This document shows, one piece after another, positions 1 through 4,953 of a DNA stretch of 7,509 bases. Numbering within the stretch: the first letter of the stretch is position 1; each line of letters starts with the position of its first letter. The position numbers and the translations under genes were made by a program. Source of the DNA: JBBDXA01 sp040902585 (lineage in GTDB: Bacteria; Planctomycetota; Phycisphaerae; Phycisphaerales; Phycisphaeraceae); NCBI GenBank assembly GCA_040902585.1, contig JBBDXA010000050.1, forward strand, positions 1 through 7,509. The letters run 5' to 3'. Below the pieces are notes generated by a model that saw only the letters and a list, made by a program, of their open reading frames with translations, did no database searches and was not told where the DNA came from.

Positions 1-30
1 GAAGACTCAGCCGCACCGTACTTGCGAAGC

Positions 31-66
31 CCGACCTACTTGCTAACAACGGGGTGGTCGGTTTTT
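31..66 (+). terminator. Possible intrinsic terminator of a gene off the left edge
   Basis: The 6-bp arms CCGACC (31-36) and GGTCGG (56-61) enclose a 19-base loop and are followed directly by five T residues (62-66), in the order expected of a rho-independent terminator on the plus strand. It would stop a rightward transcript entering from outside the window before it runs into hemB, which converges on it. The short stem and long loop make this only a moderate call. The rest of 1-142 shows no gene I can support. Confidence 0.35.
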
Positions 67-142
67 GCAATCCGCCGATCCTACGTCGAAATCCAGGTCT
101 GCCACAAAAAATGCACGCCCGTTCTGAATTTTGTCGGGTCTT

Positions 143-1141
143 TCAGGCAGGCATCCACTCCACCAACTCCGCCGCGAAGTACGTCAAAATCAAATCCGCC
201 CCCGCCCTGCGGATCGCATACGTCGTTTCCAGCGCCGCGGCTTTCAAATCCAGCCAGCCCTTTTCCGCTGCCGCGTGGAGCATCGCGTATTCGCCGCTGA
301 CGTGGTAGGCCGCGACGGGCACGCTGCATGCATCGCGTACCTGGCGGATCACATCGAGGTACGTCGCGGCAGGTTTGATCAAAACCATATCCGCGCCCTG
401 CGCCAGGTCCGCTTCGAGTTCGCTCTTCCACTCGCGCGATCGGCGGAAATCCATCTGGTAGCCTCGCCGATCGCCGAATTTCATGCCGCCTTCGCCGGCC
501 TCGCGGAAGGGGCCGTAAAAATTGGAGGCGAACTTGACGCTGTAAGCAAGGATCGCGGTCTGGAGGAAACCGGCGTCGTCGAGGCCCGCGCGAACAGCCC
601 CGACCATGCCATCCATCATGCCGCTGGGAGCGACGATGTCCGCGCCGGCCTTCGCCTGGGCCACGGCTGCGTCCTGCAACAAGTCCAGCGTGCGATCGTT
701 GTCGACGACCCAGGCGTCATCGGGCTGGCACAGTTCGCCGCAGTGGCCGTGCTCGGTGTACTCGCAGAAGCACAGGTCGGCATACATGAGGGCGTCGATG
801 CCTTTTGATTTCACCTCGGCGAGGGTGCGGTTGACGGGGCAATCGGGGCTGGCGGCGAAGGAGCCGGTGGCGTCTTTTTTCGATTCGGGCGTGATGCCGA
901 AGAGGATGAATTGTTTGAGGCCGCGCTTGCTTTGCGCTGCGATCAGGGACACGGCGTCGTTCACGGGAAGCTGTGAGACGCCGGGCATGGAGGTGACGGG
1001 TTTGGGTGCGCCAAGGTCGCCCACGAAGAGCGGGAGGATGAGGTTGCTCGGCGAAAGCGTGACATCAGCGACGGCTTCGCGGAGGAGCGAGCCGCGGCGG
1101 AGTCGGCGAAGGCGCTGGGAAGGGAACGAGGCATCGGTCAT
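143..1141 (-). CDS. hemB: Porphobilinogen synthase (delta-aminolevulinic acid dehydratase), HemB
   Basis: The 332-residue product is full length for the family (about 320-340). This cytoplasmic enzyme condenses two molecules of 5-aminolevulinate to porphobilinogen, the first step common to heme and other tetrapyrroles. The zinc-site block DLCFCEYTEHGHCG is at residues 122-135, giving cysteines 124, 126 and 134, so this is the cysteine-rich zinc type as in E. coli and not the aspartate-rich magnesium type. The two active-site lysines are Lys203 (YSVKFASNFYGPFR) and Lys256, the Schiff-base lysine (MVLIKPAATYLD). The conserved VSGEYAML follows at 281-288. The ATG at 1139-1141 gives the expected N-terminus; no strong Shine-Dalgarno sequence precedes it. 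No other heme gene is visible nearby. The upstream minus-strand gene is 232 bases away across a tandem repeat, so co-transcription is possible but unproven. Confidence 0.97.
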   Translation of the reverse strand: MTDASFPSQRLRRLRRGSLLREAVADVTLSPSNLILPLFVGDLGAPKPVTSMPGVSQLPVNDAVSLIAAQSKRGLKQFILFGITPESKKDATGSFAASPDCPVNRTLAEVKSKGIDALMYADLCFCEYTEHGHCGELCQPDDAWVVDNDRTLDLLQDAAVAQAKAGADIVAPSGMMDGMVGAVRAGLDDAGFLQTAILAYSVKFASNFYGPFREAGEGGMKFGDRRGYQMDFRRSREWKSELEADLAQGADMVLIKPAATYLDVIRQVRDACSVPVAAYHVSGEYAMLHAAAEKGWLDLKAAALETTYAIRRAGADLILTYFAAELVEWMPA

Positions 1142-1264
1142 ATTTCAGATGATAGCAGGGGTGATGCGCGGGCCGGGGCGGGAGTGTCGCGAAGCAATAA
1201 GTGGATTGGCGGCGACCGGATACCCCGACGGCTCGGCGGCCTCGCCATCGGGCTTTGTCTCCCC

Positions 1265-1362
1265 TGTTTCCTGTCCACTGTCTCCTGTTCTCTGTCCCCT
1301 GTCTCCTGTCCCCTGTCTCCTGTCCCCTGTCCCCTGTCTCCTGTCCCCTGACTCCTGTCCCC
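1265..1362. repeat. 7-bp tandem repeat array (TGTCYCC, 14 units)
   Basis: Fourteen consecutive 7-base units of consensus TGTCYCC run without phase change from 1265 to 1362, with decayed units on both sides (one at 1256-1262, another around 1363-1375). TGTCCCC and TGTCTCC alternate over much of the array, giving a 14-base higher-order period. It ends 11 bases beyond the stop codon of the minus-strand gene at 1374-1787 and lies upstream of hemB. Read in the direction of both genes the repeat is GGGGACA/GGAGACA, a purine-rich strand with regularly spaced GGGG runs. Because 7 is not a multiple of 3 the array is open in several frames, which creates spurious long reading frames here. The other non-coding bases of 1142-1264 show nothing I can name. 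Confidence 0.95.
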
Positions 1363-1373
1363 GTCTCCTGCCT

Positions 1374-1787
1374 TCACTCCCGCTTCTCGTACTCGACCGT
1401 GAAGGTGTACTTCATCATCTTCGTCGCGAAGTAGAGCTGGTAGCCGCCCTTCTCGAGGGCGACGATGGCGTTGCCCTTGGTGGTGGCCTGCGTGTTGACG
1501 AAGGTCTGAAGGGTTTGATACGTGATCTTGCCGTTGCGGTCCTTGGCTTTGGAGAGCACGGCCCGGAAGGTGGGCACCTGGCCATCCCGCTCGGTGTCCC
1601 AGGTGACACGGACGCGGGCGTTGGCGGGCAGGTCGAATGTTCTCTTGCCCACCGCGTTGCTGAAGGTGGCGATCTGGACCCACTCCTTGGTTTTCTCATC
1701 CGCGGCGAAAGCGGTTGATGTGAAGGCGCAAGCGCCAAGCAGCGCGAGGAAGAAAGTCGGAGAGGATATGAGAGAGTTGCGGGACAC
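1374..1787 (-). CDS. Small exported protein of unknown function
   Basis: I do not recognise the family of this 137-residue protein. Residues 1-29 form an export signal: a short polar start with Arg3, a hydrophobic core at about 10-22, and TAFA-A-DE as a likely signal peptidase I site after residue 28 or 29. LGAC at 17-20 also fits a lipobox, so lipidation at Cys20 is an alternative. The mature part of about 108 residues has alternating hydrophobic and polar residues suggesting beta strands, a lysine-rich tail and no further membrane segment, so it probably acts outside the cytoplasmic membrane. The start is GTG at 1785-1787, chosen because a strong Shine-Dalgarno sequence lies six bases upstream and because it gives a complete signal peptide. 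A TTGAAA/TACAAT promoter candidate is upstream at 1850-1876. Confidence 0.8.
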   Translation of the reverse strand: MSRNSLISSPTFFLALLGACAFTSTAFAADEKTKEWVQIATFSNAVGKRTFDLPANARVRVTWDTERDGQVPTFRAVLSKAKDRNGKITYQTLQTFVNTQATTKGNAIVALEKGGYQLYFATKMMKYTFTVEYEKRE

Positions 1788-1793
1788 GGGATG

Positions 1794-1799
1794 CCCTCC
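1794..1799 (-). promoter_or_regulatory. Shine-Dalgarno sequence fixing a GTG start
   Basis: On the minus strand GGAGGG lies six bases before GTG (1785-1787). This near-perfect ribosome binding site supports GTG as the start codon of the small exported protein, where an ATG-only search would miss it. Confidence 0.75.
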
Positions 1800-1849
1800 A
1801 GGCAGCGAGTGATGACGGAACGAGACAGTGAAAAGGACTGATGCGGATC

Positions 1850-1876
1850 ATTGTAACGCAGCGGGCGAGGTTTCAA
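1850..1876 (-). promoter_or_regulatory. Candidate sigma-70 promoter for the small exported protein
   Basis: On the minus strand a TTGAAA hexamer (1876-1871) and a TACAAT hexamer (1855-1850) are separated by 15 bases. The -10 element is about 63 bases upstream of the GTG start. The spacer is shorter than the usual 16-18 bases, so the -35 assignment is tentative, while the -10 element matches hexamers upstream of other genes in this window. Confidence 0.4.
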
Positions 1877-1936
1877 GTATTTTCTCAGCGTGATCCAAGT
1901 GAAAGCAGGTACCACGCGCGGCCAGCGATTTCCACG

Positions 1937-1942
1937 TACAAT
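1937..1942 (+). promoter_or_regulatory. Candidate -10 element for the membrane protein gene
   Basis: TACAAT on the plus strand, 73 bases before the ATG at 2016. No convincing -35 hexamer is visible at the normal spacing. The expected transcription start (about 1949) would fall inside the left arm of the hairpin at 1946-1994. Confidence 0.35.
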
Positions 1943-1945
1943 CGC

Positions 1946-1994
1946 CGAGGCGCCCGCTGATGCAGGCTGATTCAGACCGATATCAGGCGCCTCG
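1946..1994 (+). promoter_or_regulatory. Leader hairpin upstream of the membrane protein gene
   Basis: The left arm CGAGGCGCC (1946-1954) plus TGAT (1958-1961) pairs with ATCA (1982-1985) plus GGCGCCTCG (1986-1994), giving 13 base pairs interrupted by a 3-base bulge on the left. The 20-base loop contains a small CTGA-T-TCAG palindrome. It lies between the candidate -10 element and the ribosome binding site (AGGA at 2006-2009). It may be a structured 5' leader or a protein-binding palindrome; nothing identifies a ligand. Confidence 0.45.
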
Positions 1995-2015
1995 ACTTCG
2001 CCTTCAGGATGGTGC

Positions 2016-2924
2016 ATGTTTCCTCCGCCTCGCAATCGAACGCTGGTCATCGCCGCGATCCTGCTGGGGTCGTGGGTCTGGTGTTTTGCCGCCGGTGCCC
2101 TTCAACCGGGTGACGGCTCGGGAGCGCCGGCACTGTGGTGGGCTGCGGGTGGGCCGGCCCTGGCGATTCTCAAACTCGTTCTCTTTGGCATCCCCATCAT
2201 CGCCCTCAGTCTCATCGCCTCGGCCACCGGCAACCCCTTGAGCGGGCTCTTCGCGCTGGCCACGGGTCTGTGGGTCGTGGCGGCGCAGGGCAACACGATC
2301 GAAGGCTGGTTTCATCGCACCGATGCGAGCCTGCCGGGGGACTACTTCAAGCTCGCCATCGAGCTGGTCATCTGGTGTGCCGCGATGCTGCTGTTTCTAT
2401 TCGTAGCGATGCGATGGCGCAAGCGGGCGCAGGCGGCGTTTCCCTTTCTCGTCGATCCGGATCGCGGCGGCGAAGACATGACCGTGGGCATCCCCGATCG
2501 CGCGACCTGGATCGCGGCGTTCACCACCGCCATCGTCTCGGCGATCCTGGCGTTCTTCCTGGTGCGTACCGCCGATTCGGGGCAGGTGATCGGGGCCCTG
2601 ATGCTGGCCTTCATGCTCGGCTCACTGCTGGGCGATATTGTCTGCGCGTTTCTCTTTCAGAAGCACGCGACGAATGTCGCGTGGGTGGTGCTCGCGCCGC
2701 TGCTCGTGGGCCTGGGGGCGTATTTTCAAACCGCGCTGGGCTACGGCAAGGATGATGCCTTCCGCGAGGCGATCTTCGGCGGGCGCGTGTCAGGCCTGTC
2801 ACTGGCGCTGCCGATTCATTACGCCTCGGCTGCGATTGCCGGCTGCTGCCTGGGCGCGGGCTGGGTGCGCCTGCTGCTGCCGGGGGAAGAGGAGAGCGGG
2901 CACGTGGAAGCGAAGAAGGCGTAA
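2016..2924 (+). CDS. Multi-pass integral membrane protein of unknown function
   Basis: I do not recognise a named family for this 302-residue protein. Its hydrophobic segments suggest about eight transmembrane helices, near residues 10-29, 47-68, 75-91, 112-132, 166-183, 188-212, 221-239 and 259-287; the third and last are the least certain. A basic patch, MRWRKRAQ (132-139), follows the fourth helix and begins a loop of about 30 residues (PFLVDPDRGGEDMTVGIPD), which by the positive-inside rule would be cytoplasmic. The C-terminus is short and charged. I see no nucleotide-binding, catalytic or transporter signature. The ATG is preceded by AGGA six bases upstream (2006-2009). The gene diverges from the small exported protein gene and converges on the putative lipoprotein gene, so it is probably transcribed alone. 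Confidence 0.85.
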   Translation: MFPPPRNRTLVIAAILLGSWVWCFAAGALQPGDGSGAPALWWAAGGPALAILKLVLFGIPIIALSLIASATGNPLSGLFALATGLWVVAAQGNTIEGWFHRTDASLPGDYFKLAIELVIWCAAMLLFLFVAMRWRKRAQAAFPFLVDPDRGGEDMTVGIPDRATWIAAFTTAIVSAILAFFLVRTADSGQVIGALMLAFMLGSLLGDIVCAFLFQKHATNVAWVVLAPLLVGLGAYFQTALGYGKDDAFREAIFGGRVSGLSLALPIHYASAAIAGCCLGAGWVRLLLPGEEESGHVEAKKA

Positions 2925-2932
2925 TGCGTGAA

Positions 2933-3031
2933 GGTTAGCGGTCGGGCCGAGTCTGCGAGGCCCACCTGCCGCGGAGCGATGGAGGGTGTTCGAAACGGGC
3001 GGCCCTCGCGGACTCGGGCCTGCCGCTAACC
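2933..3031. repeat. Paired inverted repeat with two GAGTCYGCGA hairpins between convergent genes
   Basis: The arms 2933-2963 and 3001-3031 are inverted copies, 31 bases each with five mismatches, separated by a 37-base centre. They begin GGTTAGCGG and end CCGCTAACC. Each arm also contains its own small hairpin with loop GAGTCYGCGA: GGGCC/GGCCC around 2949-2958 on the plus strand, and GGCCC/GGGCC around 3006-3015 on the minus strand. The element starts eight bases after the stop codon of the membrane protein gene and ends 13 bases before the stop codon of the convergent gene. It could act as a two-way terminator, although no T tract follows. The head-to-head pairing resembles the layout of REP/BIME elements; that comparison is inference. 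Confidence 0.85.
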
Positions 3032-3044
3032 GCGTCGTGAGTCC

Positions 3045-3578
3045 TCACTCCTTACCCCTCACCCTTTTCATCTCAAAAATGCCATCATCAATTTCCGCGT
3101 GATACTTCGCCTTGAACGAGTCGCCTTCGATCGTGCCTTCAGCGTGATAGGTGTCATCGATCAGCGGCCAGACGACGATGGAAAATGATCCTTTGAAATG
3201 CTGCGTGTCACCTTCGGGCGTGACGGGGGTGACGATCATGTCGATGGTGTAGCCCGACACGAAGTTCAGGCCCCACGTCGCGGAGAACTCGAACGAATGC
3301 GTGGGCAGACCTTCGGCAGGCTCGCTTCCCGGTTCGAACTTGTATTCGATCTTCGACACAATGCAACGCAGCTTCCCGCTGTGCCCATCCCGATCGCTCT
3401 TCCACTCCCCTTCCCATCGGCTCGTATCACTCGCCGTCGGCCGCGGTCCCGCCGCCGCCAGCGCGTTCCAACGCGAACTGAACCCGCAGCAGCCCGCGCT
3501 TGCAAACAGCACAGCCGCAGTCAGCAGAACGCTGAAGGTAGGAAACAATCGCGACATCATTTCAGGTTTCAATCGCAT
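3045..3578 (-). CDS. Putative lipoprotein of unknown function
   Basis: The product has 177 residues from the first ATG. A hydrophobic segment at about 11-28 is followed by ASAGC with Cys30, a plausible though imperfect lipobox, as Ser and not Leu is at -3; a second Cys follows at 31. The protein is therefore probably anchored outside the cytoplasmic membrane. After a low-complexity Ala/Pro linker, the mature domain starts at about 54 with WEGEWKSDRDGHSGKLRCIV and continues as predicted beta strands to FEMKRVRG at the end. From memory, this W-G-W...GH-GKLRC pattern recurs in uncharacterised planctomycete proteins; I cannot name a function. The start is uncertain: ATG codons at 3558-3560 or 3555-3557 would give a shorter and more typical 23-24-residue signal, and none has a strong Shine-Dalgarno sequence. 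Confidence 0.8.
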   Translation of the reverse strand: MRLKPEMMSRLFPTFSVLLTAAVLFASAGCCGFSSRWNALAAAGPRPTASDTSRWEGEWKSDRDGHSGKLRCIVSKIEYKFEPGSEPAEGLPTHSFEFSATWGLNFVSGYTIDMIVTPVTPEGDTQHFKGSFSIVVWPLIDDTYHAEGTIEGDSFKAKYHAEIDDGIFEMKRVRGKE

Positions 3579-3584
3579 GCCGAC

Positions 3585-3590
3585 ATTCTA
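3585..3590 (-). promoter_or_regulatory. Candidate -10 element for the putative lipoprotein gene
   Basis: TAGAAT on the minus strand lies six bases before the first ATG codon (3576-3578). If used, transcription would begin at or very near that ATG, giving a leaderless message or a short leader to the internal ATG codons. No -35 hexamer is evident, so this is weak. Confidence 0.22.
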
Positions 3591-3613
3591 ATCATTCGCC
3601 GCCGGTTATTGCT

Positions 3614-3653
3614 TCACTTCGTCACTCCGTTACTTTGTTACTCCGTCACTTCC
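3614..3653. repeat. 8-bp tandem repeat, five units, in a divergent promoter region
   Basis: Five consecutive 8-base units fit the consensus TYACTYYG: TCACTTCG, TCACTCCG, TTACTTTG, TTACTCCG and TCACTTCC. The array sits between the divergently transcribed lipoprotein and aldo/keto reductase genes and ends eight bases before the candidate -10 element of the latter, so its length sets what occupies the -35 position. Confidence 0.85.
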
Positions 3654-3661
3654 CCCTTTGC

Positions 3662-3667
3662 TACACT
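3662..3667 (+). promoter_or_regulatory. Candidate -10 element for the aldo/keto reductase gene
   Basis: TACACT is 22 bases before the ATG at 3690. TTACTC at 3638-3643, inside the 8-bp repeat, would be a poor -35 element with an 18-base spacer. The leader would be only about 15 bases, just enough for the ribosome binding site. Confidence 0.35.
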
Positions 3668-3678
3668 CGTCGCCCCAC

Positions 3679-3683
3679 AGGAG
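3679..3683 (+). promoter_or_regulatory. Ribosome binding site fixing the aldo/keto reductase start
   Basis: AGGAG lies six bases before the ATG at 3690-3692. It decides against the much earlier in-frame ATG at 3198, which would add 164 residues read from sequence antisense to the neighbouring lipoprotein gene. Confidence 0.8.
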
Positions 3684-3689
3684 ACCTCC

Positions 3690-4682
3690 ATGCTCACCCG
3701 CCCGCTCGGCACTTCCAACATCCAGGCCTCCACCGTCGCCTTCGGCGGGTGGGCCATCGGCGGCTGGCGCTGGGGCGGCACCGATGACACACAGGCCGTC
3801 AAAGCCATTCATGCCGCCATCGACTGCGGCATGAACATGATCGACACCGCGCCGGTCTACGGCTTCGGCCTGAGCGAATCCATCATCGGCACCGCCATTC
3901 AAGGCAAACGCGACAAGGTCGTCCTCGCCACCAAATGCGGCCTCGTCTGCGATCCCAATCGAGGCACCAAGCACTTCCGCACCAACGTCTTCAATTTCGA
4001 TGACGATGGCCTCATCCAGGTCAACCGCTGCAATCAGCCTGACTCCATCAAACTCGAAGTCGAAGGCAGTTTGCGCCGGCTGAAAACGGATTACATCGAT
4101 CTCTACCAGACCCACTGGCAGGACCCGACCACACCCATCGCGGACACCATGAGCGCCCTGCTCGACCTGAAACAGCAAGGCAAGATCCGCGCGATCGGTG
4201 TCAGCAACGCCACCAGCCAACAGATGCAGGAGTACCGCGACGTCGGCCCGCTTGACAGCGATCAGGAACGCTACTCCATGCTCGACCGCGCTCTTGAAAA
4301 GGATCAGCTTCCTTATTGCCACAAGCATGGCGTTTCGGTGCTCGCCTACTCGCCGCTGGGGCAGGGGCTGCTCACCGGCAAGCTTGTACCGGGGCGCGAA
4401 TTCCCCGTCGGCGATCTGCGTTACAACAATCCGAAATTCAGCGATGAAGTGCGCAGGAAGGTCGCGGCCATGCTCGCCAAGTTCCAACCCATCGCCGATG
4501 CTCATGGCGTGACGCTCGCGCAAATCGTCATCGCCTGGACCATCGCCCAGCCCGGCCTGACCCACGCCCTTTGCGGCGCTCGCACGCCGGAGCAAGTCCT
4601 CGAAAACGCCAAGGCCGGCCACGTAACACTCACCGACGCCGACCTGACAACCATGAACGCCGCCGTCGCCGCCTACGCGTAG
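3690..4682 (+). CDS. Aldo/keto reductase
   Basis: The 330-residue product is a typical aldo/keto reductase, a cytoplasmic TIM-barrel enzyme that reduces carbonyl compounds with NAD(P)H. The catalytic tetrad is Asp52 and Tyr57 (MIDTAPVYGFGLSE), Lys82 (VVLATKCG) and His142 (YQTHWQDP). Further family motifs are SLRRLKTDYIDLYQ (127-140), GKIRAIGVSN (164-173) and the cofactor-region loop AYSPLGQGLLTGK (219-231). The overall pattern is closest, in my judgement, to the YhdN/IolS-like group (AKR11). The physiological substrate cannot be read from sequence. The start at 3690 has a good AGGAG site and begins at the expected barrel N-terminus. The gene stands alone: it diverges from the lipoprotein gene and is followed by a 271-base repeat-rich gap. 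Confidence 0.95.
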   Translation: MLTRPLGTSNIQASTVAFGGWAIGGWRWGGTDDTQAVKAIHAAIDCGMNMIDTAPVYGFGLSESIIGTAIQGKRDKVVLATKCGLVCDPNRGTKHFRTNVFNFDDDGLIQVNRCNQPDSIKLEVEGSLRRLKTDYIDLYQTHWQDPTTPIADTMSALLDLKQQGKIRAIGVSNATSQQMQEYRDVGPLDSDQERYSMLDRALEKDQLPYCHKHGVSVLAYSPLGQGLLTGKLVPGREFPVGDLRYNNPKFSDEVRRKVAAMLAKFQPIADAHGVTLAQIVIAWTIAQPGLTHALCGARTPEQVLENAKAGHVTLTDADLTTMNAAVAAYA

Positions 4683-4690
4683 CGCTTTGA

Positions 4691-4848
4691 GAGCACCACC
4701 GGGAGCACCATCCGGGAGCACCATCCCGACAGGGTGGTGCTATTGGCACACGAATAGGCCACGGCCAATGTCGCACCAAAAGCCACGAGCGATGTGGACC
4801 CAAGGAATCCGTCGATCATCAGCACCACCCTTTCGGGATGGTGCTCCC
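4691..4848. repeat. Intergenic hairpin repeats (AGCACCAYCCC family) with a short tandem run
   Basis: Three tandem 12-13-base units begin GAGCACCA at 4691, 4703 and 4716. The last leads into a hairpin with arm AGCACCATCCC (4717-4727), loop GACA and arm GGGTGGTGCT (4732-4741). A second copy at 4821-4845 has arm AGCACCACCC, loop TTTC and arm GGGATGGTGCT. In inverted orientation 4714-4741 and 4821-4848 match at 27 of 28 positions. Between them lies a smaller inverted repeat, ATTGGC/GCCAAT (4742-4747 and 4763-4768). No T tract follows either hairpin, so a dispersed repeat fits better than an intrinsic terminator. The other bases of 4683-4953 show only the candidate -10 element at 4922. Confidence 0.85.
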
Positions 4849-4921
4849 ATGCCCGTCACCCCAGCGCCCGCGCGGTCAATCCTTCCTGTCACCCGCGTGC
4901 CCTGTTTGAGCCGATCAACAC

Positions 4922-4927
4922 TACAAT
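4922..4927 (+). promoter_or_regulatory. Candidate -10 element for the DUF1549/DUF1553 gene
   Basis: TACAAT ends 26 bases before the ATG at 4954, predicting a leader of about 20 bases. No good -35 hexamer is present at 15-19 bases upstream. The ribosome binding site before the ATG is weak. Confidence 0.35.
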
Positions 4928-4953
4928 GATTTGATCCGCCTCAACGAGTCCTG

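Noticed and set aside
104..134. Terminator for hemB on the minus strand
   Set aside because: Only ACAAAA/TTTTGT pairs around a long loop, with no GC-rich stem before the T-rich stretch.
131..808. Plus-strand open frame of 225 codons
   Set aside because: It is fully antisense to hemB, whose zinc and active-site motifs are unmistakable; such shadows are common in GC-rich DNA.
1265..1362. CRISPR array
   Set aside because: The units are 7 bp, directly adjacent and without unique spacers, and no cas gene is present.
1138..1683. Minus-strand open frame with a GDRGQETGDREQ repeat
   Set aside because: It is a frame-shifted reading of the exported protein gene running on through the 7-bp tandem repeat. 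The peptide repeat is a by-product of the DNA repeat.
606..1718. Long plus-strand open frame of 370 codons
   Set aside because: It is antisense to hemB and to the small exported protein gene and is kept open through the 7-bp repeat, giving a low-complexity SPVPCLLSP-type product. The minus-strand genes have clear family motifs or signals.
3198..3689. N-terminal extension of the aldo/keto reductase
   Set aside because: The extension is antisense to the putative lipoprotein gene and gives an Arg-rich, non-homologous stretch. The AGGAG site and the conserved reductase N-terminus place the start at 3690.
3630..4724. Minus-strand open frame of 364 codons
   Set aside because: It lies antisense to the aldo/keto reductase, which has the complete catalytic tetrad; it resembles no known protein.
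4717..4741. Intrinsic terminator for the aldo/keto reductase
   Set aside because: The stem is strong but is followed by ATTGGC, not a T tract, and a second near-identical hairpin lies about 100 bases away, so a repeat family explains it better.
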